From positions 1 to 64,000 of the forward strand of contig NZ_REFZ01000006.1 in NCBI RefSeq assembly GCF_003841465.1: 64,000 nucleotides of DNA, read 5' to 3'. Source of the stretch: Natrarchaeobius oligotrophus (GTDB taxonomy: Archaea > Halobacteriota > Halobacteria > Halobacteriales > Natrialbaceae). Position numbers and translations under genes: made by a program. Each line of letters begins with the position of its first letter. The stretch's first letter is position 1. This document shows positions 8,411 through 17,219 of this stretch, in pieces. The notes beneath the pieces are model-generated. The model saw only the letters and a list, made by a program, of their open reading frames with translations. It ran no database searches and had not been told where the DNA came from.

Positions 8411-8493
8411 TACGGATTGCTGTGACGAGTTACCGGCGCACCCGCGACCCGGACGGCGGGTGTGCTGGTAATGACTCACAGTAAACCGTATGA
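8408..8493 (+). mobile_element. 86-base hairpin element, copy A, on a stop codon
   Basis: The left end is TGATACGGATTGCTGTGAC and the right end is CACAGTAAACCGTATGA. Everything between the terminal TGA triplets is an imperfect inverted repeat of about 37 bases per arm, with apical stem CGCACCCGC/GCGGGTGTG. TGA occurs in direct, not inverted, orientation at both ends, as a 3-base target duplication would. The left TGA is the stop codon of the upstream oxidoreductase. Copies B (34804) and C (59955) have the same length. Another TGATACGG continues from the right end. A non-autonomous mobile element is inferred; a structured 3' end is the alternative. Confidence 0.65.
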
Positions 8494-8623
8494 TACGGTC
8501 CGCTTTCGGTCACCGCCGGCGCGACCGAGACCCGTCCCCGACCGCGTCGGAACCCGCTGGGGCGGGCCGGACGAGCAAACGCGATGAATCGGGCCGGAAC
8601 CGCCGTCCACTACTCTCACTCGA

Positions 8624-10087
8624 ATGTCAATAGCAGATCGAATCGCGCGTGGAGTCAAAGCGACCCTGGGCGCGGACGTCGCGCGACTCGCCGCGAAGGG
8701 GGCGATCATCCTCTTGCTCACGCGCGTGTTCCTCGATCCGGACGAGTACGGGCTGGTATTCCTTGCGATCGCGGTGTTCTCGATCGCGGCGGTCGTCGGC
8801 TCGCTCGGGATTCCGAAATCGACGGGCAAGTTCCTCGCCGAGTACCGGGAGAAAGACGACGCCCAGGTACGCCACGTCGTTCGCATCTCTGCTCTCTCAC
8901 TCGCGGTCGTCGTCGGCGTCGTCTGCGTCGCGTTTTTCCTCCTCAGCGACTGGATCGCGAACGTCTACGACGAGCCGGCGCTCGCGCCGCTTCTGGCCAT
9001 CGGAACGGCGTTCGTTCTCGCGAAGGTCGCCTACGTCTACGTCCGAATCTCCTTTCAGGGGTTCGGACGGGTACCGCTGTCCGCCGCGACGACGGCCGTC
9101 TCGAGCGTCGGACAGCTCGGATTCATCGTCCTCTTTCTCTCGCTCGGGTTCGGGACGGTCGGCGCGGTCGGCGGCTACGTCGCCGGCTACGCTCTCGGCG
9201 TCGCGTTCGGAGCGGTCTTCATCGGCCGACTCCTCCGTGAGTATCCCGCCGCGGAATCCGCCGAACCCGGTCTCGCCCGCAGAATTCTCGAGTACAGCGT
9301 TCCGCTGACGGCCTCACAGGGTGGAAACTTGCTGTACAAGCGAATCGACACGCTGTTGATCGGCTTCTTTCTCACCCCGCTCGCGGTGGGGTTCTACGAA
9401 CTGGCAAAGCAGATCTCGGAGTTCGTCATCGCGCCGGCGAACTCGCTCGGGTTCACGGTCGCGCCGACGTTCGGCGAGCACAAATCCGGCGCGCAGTTAG
9501 AGCGGGCCGCCCGCGTCTACGAACAGTCGTTCGAGTACATCCTGTTGCTGTACCTGCCGGCGGTGGCCGGAATCGTCCTGCTCGCACGGCCGGGGGTCGT
9601 GTTCGTCTTCGGCGAGGCGTACGGTGGCGCCGTGCCGATCCTTCAGGTCTTTTCGGCGTTCGTCCTCTTTCAGGCGCTCGATAAGATCACGAACGACAGT
9701 CTCGACTACCTCGGACGCGCCAAAGAGCGCGCGATCGGAAAAGGCGTAACCGGGACGTTGAACTTCGGTCTAAACCTCGCGTTGATCCCGACGATCGGGG
9801 CCGTCGGAGCCGCGATCTCGACGGCCGTCTGTTTCGGGCTCATGGTGACGTACAACGTCTACCTGATCGACCGCGAGTTACCGCTCGACCGGCTGCGAAT
9901 GCTGAAGTCGATCGTCGCCGTGTCGGCCGTGACGGGCGGCATGACGGCCGCGGTCTACGTGACCGAGCCGTTCGTCGACGGACTCGTCACGCTGATCGGT
10001 GCCGTCGTCGTCGGCGTCCTCGTCTGGGCGGCGCTTTCGATCGCCGGCGGGCTGCTCGACGTCGACGAGGTTCGATCGCACATCTGA
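8624..10087 (+). CDS. Oligosaccharide flippase (Wzx/MATE-like)
   Basis: A 487-residue polytopic membrane protein with about 14 hydrophobic segments. The N-terminus is MSIADRIARGVKATLGADVARL, and the mid-protein segment GGNLLYKRIDTLLIGFFLTPLAVGFYELA is typical of the polysaccharide synthase/MVF superfamily. It probably flips lipid-linked oligosaccharide across the cytoplasmic membrane, following the glycosyltransferases of this cluster. The start is ATG 8624; the frame is clean from there. Confidence 0.88.
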   Translation: MSIADRIARGVKATLGADVARLAAKGAIILLLTRVFLDPDEYGLVFLAIAVFSIAAVVGSLGIPKSTGKFLAEYREKDDAQVRHVVRISALSLAVVVGVVCVAFFLLSDWIANVYDEPALAPLLAIGTAFVLAKVAYVYVRISFQGFGRVPLSAATTAVSSVGQLGFIVLFLSLGFGTVGAVGGYVAGYALGVAFGAVFIGRLLREYPAAESAEPGLARRILEYSVPLTASQGGNLLYKRIDTLLIGFFLTPLAVGFYELAKQISEFVIAPANSLGFTVAPTFGEHKSGAQLERAARVYEQSFEYILLLYLPAVAGIVLLARPGVVFVFGEAYGGAVPILQVFSAFVLFQALDKITNDSLDYLGRAKERAIGKGVTGTLNFGLNLALIPTIGAVGAAISTAVCFGLMVTYNVYLIDRELPLDRLRMLKSIVAVSAVTGGMTAAVYVTEPFVDGLVTLIGAVVVGVLVWAALSIAGGLLDVDEVRSHI

Positions 10088-10175
10088 TGGGAGCTCGCCG
10101 TGCGCGGCTCGCTTCCTCGAGCCGGCGTTCGACCGGAACGTCGGATCGAGTGCGAGGGGTGGCTGGACTCGTCGA

Positions 10176-12419
10176 TCAGAGCGACAGTCGGCTCGGATCG
10201 ACGGAGACGCCGTTGACGTGGACGGTCGCGCTCTCGTCGACTTCGAGTTCCGTCAGGCGACCGGAGAATCGGAAGCCGTCCTTGCCGCCGCGGACCCAGC
10301 CTTCGATCACGTCGTCGTCGACGAACTCGCCGCCGGTGCCGTACTCGGAGTGGTACTCGCTGCGTTCGATCTCGCCGGTGACGGCGAAGCGGTACTCCGA
10401 GATCTCTCGACCGCCCTCGCCGTCGAAGACGACCGAGTTCAGGAGCGGTTCGTCGGACCCGCTTTCGTCGTCATCGTCGCTCCCGTTCTGGCCGTCGTCG
10501 CCGACGTCGTCCGGATCGATCCGCTCGCCGTCGAGGTAGACCGCCGCGTCGCCGTCGACCTCGAGTTCGAGCAGATCGCCCTCGATGCGGAAGCCGTCGA
10601 CGCCCCCGCGGACCCAGCCTTCGATCACGTCGTCGTCGACGAACTCGCCGCCGGTGCCGTACTCGGAGAGCTCCTCGCTGCGTTCGATCTCGCCGTCGGC
10701 GACGAATCGGTACTCCGAAATCTCCTGGCCGCCCTCGCCGTCGAAGACGAGGTCCGACGGCGAATCGTTCTCATTTCCCTCTTCGTCCTCGTTACCGTAC
10801 TCGTCGGGATCGACTTCGATTCCGTTCACGCGAACGATCGCGTCGCCGTCGAGTTCGACGTCCGCCAGCTCGCCCTCGAAGCGGAAGCCGTCGACGCCCC
10901 CGCGGACCCAGCCTTCGACCACGTCGTCGTCGACGAACTCGCCGCCGGTGCCGTACTCGGAGTGGTACTCGCTGCGTTCGATCTCGCCGTCGACGGCGAA
11001 GCGGTACTCCGATATCTCCTGGCTTCCGTCGCCGTCGAAGACGATCGTGTTCGGGAGTTCGTTCTCGTCTTCGTCCTCGTCGTCTTCCGACTGTCCGTCG
11101 TCGTCGCTGTCGTCGAACGAGGGGTTCGGATAGTCGTGGGCTCGGTCCCAGTCGAACTCGAGGTCGTCGCGGTCGGCCGACGCCGCGCCGTTCGAGAGGC
11201 CGGGACTGACCGAGATGTTGCGGACGGTGCCGTAGTTACTCGAACTGCCGCCGAGCGCGGACGCACCCGAGTCGTTCTCCGTATCGAAGATGCAGTCGCT
11301 GACGTCGACCGTGGTGCGTCGTTGGATGCCGACGCCGGGGACGTTCGACTGATCGAGCAGGAACTGACAGTTTTCGACCGTCAGGCGTCGGTTATCGAAC
11401 ATCCTGACCGCGCCGGTCGCGTTCGAGACGTCGCGGTAGATGAACGAACAGTCCTCGACGGTCCCGCCGTCCGACGCGCGCTCGCGACGGTCGGCCATGA
11501 TCCCGGACGCGTTCGTCACCCCCCGACCGGGGTAGCTCGAGGTGGTTCCGTCGAGCGAGAAGTCGCCGTAGAAGGTGCAGTTGCGGACGACCTCGTTGTC
11601 GCCGCCGAGGCGGATGCTCGAGGGGCTGTTGTTCGCGAAGACGCAGTTTTCGACGAGCATCTCGCCGGGCATTCGCGTGTAGATGGCGTTGTTCGGGAAT
11701 CCGGAGAACACCGAGTTGCGGACCGTGAGCCGGCCGGACCGGGAACACCAGACGCCGACGCGGCTGTGGCCGCCGTTGTACTGCGCGATGTTGCCGTTGT
11801 TGTGGATCGTGATCCCGTCGAGTTCGACGTGACCGTTCGACGACCCCGCGCCGACGGCGAACGCGCGCGTGTGTGCGACGTCCCACGTGCGCGGTCCGTC
11901 GTTAGCGATGTGAATGTCACGGATCGACGCCACGGTGTCGACGATACACCGCATTCCGACTCCCGGTCGGCCGTCGGAGTCGAACGTCAGGTTCTCGACG
12001 AGGACGTTGTCGCCGGTCACGTTCAACAGGAACTCCTGGCGACCGTTCGTTCCCCAGCTGCTGGGGATCATGATCGTCACGTCGCCGTCGCCGCGGATTC
12101 CCCAGTTTCGTCGCGAGAACGAGACGCGGGAGTTCCACTTGTACGTCCCTTCCGGAACGACGAGAAGTTCGCCGTTGCTCGAGTTCGAAACGTGCGAGGA
12201 GAGGTCGTCGCCGTCGGAGACGTCGAGGGTTCGCTCGGACATCGCGCTCGGGTCGGCCGCCTCGGGTTCCGACCGCGAACTCTGGGCCGTGGCGACGCCG
12301 GTCGTCGCCAGTGCCGCAGCGGCCGTCGTCCCGGTCCACTTCAGGAGGGATCGTCGGTCGAGTAGGCGGTCGTTACCGTGCTGTCCGTCGTCATCGGGTA
12401 CCGATTGGTCGCGTGCCAT
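10176..12419 (-). CDS. Tat-exported right-handed beta-helix protein with three C-terminal modules
   Basis: From ATG 12419 the protein is 747 residues. A twin-arginine signal DRRSLLKWTG (RR at 22-23) leads into AAAALATTGVATA. Residues of about 60-400 form a right-handed parallel beta-helix of the pectate-lyase type, with many VENC/VRNC-like turns. Asp/Glu-rich linkers then separate three near-identical modules of about 83 residues (VFDGEGG..EISEYRF..GEIERSE..SEYGTGGEFVDDDVIEGWVRGG). It is probably an extracellular polysaccharide-binding or -cleaving protein. I chose ATG 12419 over 12440 because TATA-like DNA at 12445-12452 sits 26 bases ahead of it. It is convergent with the flippase. Confidence 0.82.
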   Translation of the reverse strand: MARDQSVPDDDGQHGNDRLLDRRSLLKWTGTTAAAALATTGVATAQSSRSEPEAADPSAMSERTLDVSDGDDLSSHVSNSSNGELLVVPEGTYKWNSRVSFSRRNWGIRGDGDVTIMIPSSWGTNGRQEFLLNVTGDNVLVENLTFDSDGRPGVGMRCIVDTVASIRDIHIANDGPRTWDVAHTRAFAVGAGSSNGHVELDGITIHNNGNIAQYNGGHSRVGVWCSRSGRLTVRNSVFSGFPNNAIYTRMPGEMLVENCVFANNSPSSIRLGGDNEVVRNCTFYGDFSLDGTTSSYPGRGVTNASGIMADRRERASDGGTVEDCSFIYRDVSNATGAVRMFDNRRLTVENCQFLLDQSNVPGVGIQRRTTVDVSDCIFDTENDSGASALGGSSSNYGTVRNISVSPGLSNGAASADRDDLEFDWDRAHDYPNPSFDDSDDDGQSEDDEDEDENELPNTIVFDGDGSQEISEYRFAVDGEIERSEYHSEYGTGGEFVDDDVVEGWVRGGVDGFRFEGELADVELDGDAIVRVNGIEVDPDEYGNEDEEGNENDSPSDLVFDGEGGQEISEYRFVADGEIERSEELSEYGTGGEFVDDDVIEGWVRGGVDGFRIEGDLLELEVDGDAAVYLDGERIDPDDVGDDGQNGSDDDDESGSDEPLLNSVVFDGEGGREISEYRFAVTGEIERSEYHSEYGTGGEFVDDDVIEGWVRGGKDGFRFSGRLTELEVDESATVHVNGVSVDPSRLSL
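10194..10446 (-). repeat. C-terminal module repeat R3
   Basis: This is the third copy of the module (LNSVVFDGEGG to HVNGVSVDP). Long stretches match R1 and R2 nearly base for base, notably the part encoding SEYGTGGEFVDDDVIEGWVRGG. Confidence 0.75.
10508..10766 (-). repeat. C-terminal module repeat R2
   Basis: This is the middle copy, running from SPSDLVFDGEGG to YLDGERIDPDD. It shares the GGEFVDDDVIEGWVRGGVDGF core with R1, with nearly identical codons. Confidence 0.75.
10796..11057 (-). repeat. C-terminal module repeat R1
   Basis: This is the first copy after the beta-helix, running from LPNTIVFDGDG to VRVNGIEVDPDEYG. It is separated from the helix and from R2 by acidic linkers (SDDDGQSEDDEDEDENE and NEDEEGNEND). 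Confidence 0.75.
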
Positions 12420-12444
12420 GCCATCGAGTAATTCAAGCATACCG

Positions 12445-12456
12445 GTATAAACTTTC
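12445..12456 (-). promoter_or_regulatory. TATA-bearing arm of inverted repeat, beta-helix promoter
   Basis: The plus strand reads GTATAAACTTTC. On the minus strand GAAAGTTTATAC places TTTATA about 26 bases before ATG 12419. It pairs exactly with GAAAGTTTATAC at 12512-12523, 55 bases away. Both arms contain TATA-like DNA, so this may be a promoter with a mirrored control site. Confidence 0.5.
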
Positions 12457-12511
12457 TGTTAAAAGAGTGCTAATTTTTCCTGAATGTAATTGGTACGTGA
12501 AGAGAAACCAC

Positions 12512-12523
12512 GAAAGTTTATAC
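12512..12523. promoter_or_regulatory. Upstream arm of the TATA inverted repeat
   Basis: GAAAGTTTATAC is the exact reverse complement of 12445-12456. It may be a regulator site or a second promoter. Confidence 0.4.
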
Positions 12524-12809
12524 TATTACTACTGAAAAATGAACGTTCTCAAAATTGTGATTGTCGGAATGGTCGCCGCCGTCTCGTGATTTTCGACCGT
12601 CGAGAGAACCGTCACGTCGAATGATATCGATTTGCAGTACGTATCGGTCGGTGACCGATCAGCAATCCGGACGAAGGAGATTTATTACAATGATTTCATT
12701 AACCGTCAGTGAATGCTGATTCTACGACTTCTCTGACGCTCAGGCGATGGATTACAAAGCGCCAATCGAGCGTCGAAACCGCACGAACTGAAACCCGCTT
12801 TCTCGACCA

Positions 12810-14045
12810 ATGAAACTACAGACGATTCACGACGGGCGAGTGCTCGCGACGTCGGGGCGATCGATCCGTCTCGAGTTCGACCGCGTTCGCGAACCGACCG
12901 ACGACCGACGAGCCGACGGCGGCCTCGAGATCGAGCGCACGCTCGGGCCCGGGACCGACGGCGGATCCGACGACGGCCCGCCGGCCGACTGGATCGCTGC
13001 GACCGGACCGCTCCGCGAGGAGCGGAGTCGGCGGCTTCCCGTTCCGGCGTCCGCGGGGATCGGCTACCGACTGAAAACGACGCCGCCGTTTCGGTCGCTG
13101 GTGACCGCGGCCACCGGTCGGTTTCCGGCCGTGAACGTCTGGTCGATCGACGACGACGCGCTGCTCGCGAGCGCGGACCGATGGCTGTTCCACTCGGACG
13201 ACGGCGGCCGTCGCTGGGACATCGTCGAGACGCTCCCGGATTCGTCGGCACCGATGGGCGTCCTCCCGAGTGCCGTCTGTCCGAACGACGGGTCGGTCTA
13301 CCTCGGCGAGTACCCCCTCGACGGCGACGCGACGCCGCGAGTGCTCGAGTCCGCCGACGGTCGAACCTGGTCGACCGCCGTCGAACTCGAGGGCGTTCGC
13401 CACGTTCACTCCGTTCGGACGGACCCCTACACTGGCGAGCTGTGGGTGACGACCGGCGACGCGGACTCGGAGTGTGCGATCGGACGACTGCGCGACGGGA
13501 CGTTCTCGGTCGTCGGCGGCGGCGACCAGTCCTGGCGGGCGGTCGAGCTCGCGTTCACACCGGACGCGGTCCTCTGGGGCGTCGACAGCGTCTACACCGA
13601 GCGAAAGGCGATCCGAAAGCTCCCGCGCGACCGATTCGGCGACGCCGATCCGACACCCGAGACCGTCCACGACGTCTCGAGTTCGGTGTACTACGCCGAG
13701 ACGATCACGGTCGACGGGGAGCTGTGGGTGCTCTTTTCGACGGCGATGGAAGCGGGCGCGGACAGCACCGGTCCGGAGAGCCAGTCGGTTCACTCGGATC
13801 GGGCGGCCGTCGTCGCGGCCTCGTCCGCGTCCAACTTCACCGACTGGCACGAACTCCTCGCGTACCGGAAGCGAACTGTGCCGGCCGATCGGCTGAACCC
13901 TCGGGGGCTCGTTCCGAAGGCGAACGCCTACGTCTACCTCGAGAGCGATCCGTCCAGGGGCGTGTTCGTAAACCCCTACAACACGGACCGAGACGACGGC
14001 GCGATCCGATTCATTCCGAAGCGCGCGTTCGCGTCTTTCTCCTGA
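12810..14045 (+). CDS. Beta-propeller-like conserved haloarchaeal protein
   Basis: A 411-residue soluble protein without a signal peptide. It has repeated propeller-blade features: LLASADRWLFHSDDGGRRWDIVETLP near residue 115 resembles the Asp-box S-x-D-x-G-x-x-W of sialidase/BNR repeats, with further blades at VYLGEYPLDGDATPRVLESADGRTW and LWVTTGDADSECAIGRL. The family is unknown to me beyond this fold guess. It lies in the polysaccharide cluster, divergent from the beta-helix gene, so glycan recognition is possible but not shown. Confidence 0.6.
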   Translation: MKLQTIHDGRVLATSGRSIRLEFDRVREPTDDRRADGGLEIERTLGPGTDGGSDDGPPADWIAATGPLREERSRRLPVPASAGIGYRLKTTPPFRSLVTAATGRFPAVNVWSIDDDALLASADRWLFHSDDGGRRWDIVETLPDSSAPMGVLPSAVCPNDGSVYLGEYPLDGDATPRVLESADGRTWSTAVELEGVRHVHSVRTDPYTGELWVTTGDADSECAIGRLRDGTFSVVGGGDQSWRAVELAFTPDAVLWGVDSVYTERKAIRKLPRDRFGDADPTPETVHDVSSSVYYAETITVDGELWVLFSTAMEAGADSTGPESQSVHSDRAAVVAASSASNFTDWHELLAYRKRTVPADRLNPRGLVPKANAYVYLESDPSRGVFVNPYNTDRDDGAIRFIPKRAFASFS

Positions 14046-14170
14046 GTTCGTTCATCCACTCTTCGACAACCGGATCGTCCCGACCGTCCGCGAAAAGATC
14101 GGTTCACCGCGTTCCGACCGTCGTTCGAAACCCGACCAGCTCTTTCACCCGTCGGTCGACCGGGGTGCGG

Positions 14171-15979
14171 TCACGCCCGGACGCGGTAGGTCGTCACTTC
14201 TCCGTTGGCGTGGACGCGATCGACGTCCGAGTGCGATTCGATCGAGTCGAAGTCGCCCTCGCTGTAGTGGAGTCCCTGGTACGCACCCACCTCGCGGTCG
14301 TAATCGAGCTGGGAGACGACGAGGTATCGATCGGTTCCGTAGAACTCCGCCGGTCCCTCGTCGAACGTTTCGGGAGTAATTGTCGCGTGCGCACCCGTAC
14401 GCGTCTCCGCGGCGTAGATCGCGTCCGCGTACCGGTTCGGCGCAGCGCCGAAGCCGGCGAAGTCGACGCCGTCCTCTGCCGACTCGAACGACGTCTCGTA
14501 GCCGTGCATCTGGGCCTGCGAGACGTGCTGTGACTGGCTGTAGACGTACGGCGACGCGAACACGGTTGCGAGCGACAGTACGAGCAACACGGCGAGGACG
14601 GCGACGGCGACGGTCCGAACCGACCTCGACGACAGCCGCGCGGAAAGCGACAGGATCGCCTCGTGGAGCGCGAGCGAGCCGAGGATCACACCGAAGACCA
14701 TCATCAGCCCGAACACCCGGAAGTACATCTCGTTGGTGACGCTCACGAAGTAGACGACGAACAGCGCGCCGAGGCCGAAGAGACCGGCGGCCAGATACAG
14801 CGTCACGGCCGGAACGTCGGGGTATCGATGCGGACGCCCCGTCAACAGGACGGCGAGAACGAGGACGGTCGCGAGCGCCGTGACGACGAGGTGCGGGAAA
14901 AAGAGCTTGAAGAAGATTTCGCCCAGGCTCGCTCCGATCGCCGCCAGGGAGCCGCCCTGTGCCGTGATCGACGCGCCGGCCTCGCCACTGCCGGTCAACA
15001 GGTACGCGAGCGCGGACGAGAACGCCCGTTCGACGAACCCCGAAAAGAAGCCGTGGTTGGCCGACCAGAACGCGAACGCACCGATCAGAAACGCGGTCAT
15101 CCCGTACAGGCGGCGGTGGCCGGCCATCCGTCGAACGACGGCCGTCCTCGAGACGAACGGTATTCGGGGAAACAGAAACTGCATGGCACAGATCGCGAGA
15201 CAGACGACCAGGACGTGCGCCACGTACTGCGGATGGTAGACGACCGCGGCCGCGGCCGTGAGCGCGAACGCGAACGCGAGTGCGCCCGACGCGTCGTCGG
15301 CGGTGACGTACTTCACCAGCAGGTAGACGAACAGCGCGAACAGCAGGATCGTCTGCGTCATCGCGTGTGGTTGCATGAACGTCGCGATGGTCGTCACCGG
15401 CAGGAGCAAGAACGCGCCGAAAGCCGCGATTACCACGGCCAGCGGATCGGGTGCGATCGTTCCGACGGTCAGCGGAACGAAGATCACGAACGCGACCGTC
15501 GAGAGCAACACGACGAGCAACAGCGCGTGTGAGATCGGAATTCCCACGACCGCGGTGATGAACGTCGATACCGTGTGTATCCCCGGATACAACAAACTGA
15601 ACGGGGAGATCGATCCGTCGGCGATTCCTCGCGCCCAGCCGAAATGCGTCAGGGCGTCGTGGTGGCCGAAGAAGTGATAGCCGCGAACGATCGGGAGTCC
15701 GGCGACGATGGTGACGACCAGCCCGCCGAGAACTAGGGCGAACGGCCGGTTCCCCCAGCCGTCGATCGACGACGGCGCGAGAGCGACGGCGAGCGAAACG
15801 AACAGCGCCACGCCGAGTGCCGCCCAGACCGGAGACGGCGTCATCGAGTAAATCGACAGTTCGTAGCCTGTCGCGGGCGTGGAGTGGGCGACGAAAACGC
15901 CCACGGCGAGCGCGACGAATCCCATCGAGAGGGCTAGCTTCCGAAACGGCTCGGCGGCCGCGGCGTGATGAAATGACAT
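14171..15979 (-). CDS. Large polytopic membrane protein, possibly GT-C-like
   Basis: A 602-residue protein with about 13 hydrophobic segments and a soluble C-terminal domain of about 100 residues (from SQHVSQAQMHGYETSF). A loop near residue 110 reads GYHFFGHHDALTHFGWARGI, a charged/His segment between the first membrane segments. Such a loop is typical of GT-C polyprenyl-sugar transferases, though the clear DxD or WWDYG motifs are absent. It is possibly a membrane glycosyltransferase or polymerase of the cluster. The upstream box at 16007-16022 matches the cluster motif. Confidence 0.6.
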   Translation of the reverse strand: MSFHHAAAAEPFRKLALSMGFVALAVGVFVAHSTPATGYELSIYSMTPSPVWAALGVALFVSLAVALAPSSIDGWGNRPFALVLGGLVVTIVAGLPIVRGYHFFGHHDALTHFGWARGIADGSISPFSLLYPGIHTVSTFITAVVGIPISHALLLVVLLSTVAFVIFVPLTVGTIAPDPLAVVIAAFGAFLLLPVTTIATFMQPHAMTQTILLFALFVYLLVKYVTADDASGALAFAFALTAAAAVVYHPQYVAHVLVVCLAICAMQFLFPRIPFVSRTAVVRRMAGHRRLYGMTAFLIGAFAFWSANHGFFSGFVERAFSSALAYLLTGSGEAGASITAQGGSLAAIGASLGEIFFKLFFPHLVVTALATVLVLAVLLTGRPHRYPDVPAVTLYLAAGLFGLGALFVVYFVSVTNEMYFRVFGLMMVFGVILGSLALHEAILSLSARLSSRSVRTVAVAVLAVLLVLSLATVFASPYVYSQSQHVSQAQMHGYETSFESAEDGVDFAGFGAAPNRYADAIYAAETRTGAHATITPETFDEGPAEFYGTDRYLVVSQLDYDREVGAYQGLHYSEGDFDSIESHSDVDRVHANGEVTTYRVRA

Positions 15980-16006
15980 TCGAAGCTGCTGCGTCCGTTT
16001 TCGGAT

Positions 16007-16022
16007 AACGGACCTTGTTATT
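16007..16022 (-). promoter_or_regulatory. Shared upstream motif, copy 4
   Basis: On the minus strand this reads AATAACAAGGTCCGTT, 28-43 bases ahead of ATG 15979. Fourteen bases (ATAACAAGGTCCGT) are identical to those at 2943-2956. Confidence 0.5.
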
Positions 16023-16181
16023 CACCGATTGCTGATGGTAAGCAACGAGATACCGTCTTCACCGACGACAATCTCGCCGATCACGTCGGTCACAGAATCG
16101 TCCGACAGCGTCGCGGATCGCGCGATCCGAGCGGAAAACGCGGCGAAAACACGAACCAGTTCCCCCCCGGGTCGCCGTCGG

Positions 16182-17219
16182 TCACTCCTCGACGTCCGCG
16201 TCGTCGACGACTTCGGTCCAGAAGTAGCCGTATCGGTAGGCGTTATCGGTCGTCGGCGTGTCGGGGACGTCGTCACCCTCGTACAGCAACACCGCGATCC
16301 GGACGTCGCCGTCCTCGGCGACCGGTTCGACGTCGTGGTCGCCGTGGGCGGTCTCGCCGGCGCTCACCGCGTACTCACCCCGATCGAGTTCGGTTCGCTC
16401 GATGACGTCGCCGTCGCTCAGCCACTGTTCCTGGACGACGACGGTGTACTCGGCGTCCGTGCCCTCGTGGTTTCCGACGGCGGCCGTGAGCGGGATCGAC
16501 GCGCCGGACTCGATTTCGTCCGGATGGGCGGTGACGAGCTCGCCCGCGTCGTCTTCCGTGAGAATCTCGAGGCTCGTGTACTGTTCGCCCTGCTGTGGTG
16601 CGACCAGGGCGTAGCCGACGGACGTCAGCGCGATCAGCATGCTCGCCACGAGGAGGACGTTGACCGCGGTGTGAACCGTCGTCCGAGCGCCGACGATCGA
16701 CGCGTATGCGGTGTCGAGGCTTCGAAGCAGGCTGAACCGGTACCGATCTTCGACGGGGACGCGCGACCGCCTGATCGCCGCGATCCAGACCGCGACGAGA
16801 GCGTATCCGGCGATCACCGCGACGACGACGGACGTGGAGAACCCCCACGACGCGGCGGCGATGGCCAGCCCGAGAAGCGGCAGGACCGCGAAACTCAGCC
16901 CGAACGCGAGCGCGACGCGTTCGATCGGGCTCACGCCGCCGCCTCTCAGCGGGAGCGTCGTGACGGATTCGCGGTGGGCGTGAGCGCGGGGAAACAGCGC
17001 TGCGACCGTCGCGTAGCCGGGAACCAGAAAGAGAAACGGGAATCCGATCCCGGCCCGAATCAGCGGGTTCGAGACGTCGACGATGGTCAGCAGGACGACT
17101 GCGAGGGTGACGAATCCGATGACGCCGACCAGGTCGGTCGGCAGCTGTGCGGCGAGGTGTTTACTTCCCTGTCGGACGGTCGTGTACGGCCGAAACGTTG
17201 AGGTCGAGCGGTCTTTCAT
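16182..17219 (-). CDS. DUF1616 family membrane protein
   Basis: A 345-residue protein. Four hydrophobic helices (residues about 28-150) come first, with PFLFLVPGYATVAALFP, the signature stretch of DUF1616. A linker, a fifth helix near 190-210 and an extracytoplasmic beta-rich domain (about 215-340) with a DUF1616-like ending RYGYFWTEVV follow. DUF1616 proteins recur in archaeal glycosylation and exopolysaccharide clusters; their activity is not known. It is read in the same direction as the polytopic protein at 14171, 202 bases away. Confidence 0.8.
   Translation of the reverse strand: MKDRSTSTFRPYTTVRQGSKHLAAQLPTDLVGVIGFVTLAVVLLTIVDVSNPLIRAGIGFPFLFLVPGYATVAALFPRAHAHRESVTTLPLRGGGVSPIERVALAFGLSFAVLPLLGLAIAAASWGFSTSVVVAVIAGYALVAVWIAAIRRSRVPVEDRYRFSLLRSLDTAYASIVGARTTVHTAVNVLLVASMLIALTSVGYALVAPQQGEQYTSLEILTEDDAGELVTAHPDEIESGASIPLTAAVGNHEGTDAEYTVVVQEQWLSDGDVIERTELDRGEYAVSAGETAHGDHDVEPVAEDGDVRIAVLLYEGDDVPDTPTTDNAYRYGYFWTEVVDDADVEE

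Larger units (their letters stand above)
12420..12809. other. AT-rich divergent control region
   Basis: This 390-base gene-free region is clearly richer in A/T than its surroundings. It holds a perfect 12-base inverted repeat (12445-12456 and 12512-12523), a second AT-rich patch TTTATTACAATGATTTCATTAA near 12679-12700, and the divergent starts at 12419 (minus) and 12810 (plus). No tRNA or conserved RNA was recognised. Confidence 0.5.

Noticed and set aside
10194-11057. Three spaced DNA repeats as possible CRISPR or mobile element
   Set aside because: They are in-frame protein modules of about 83 residues within one gene.
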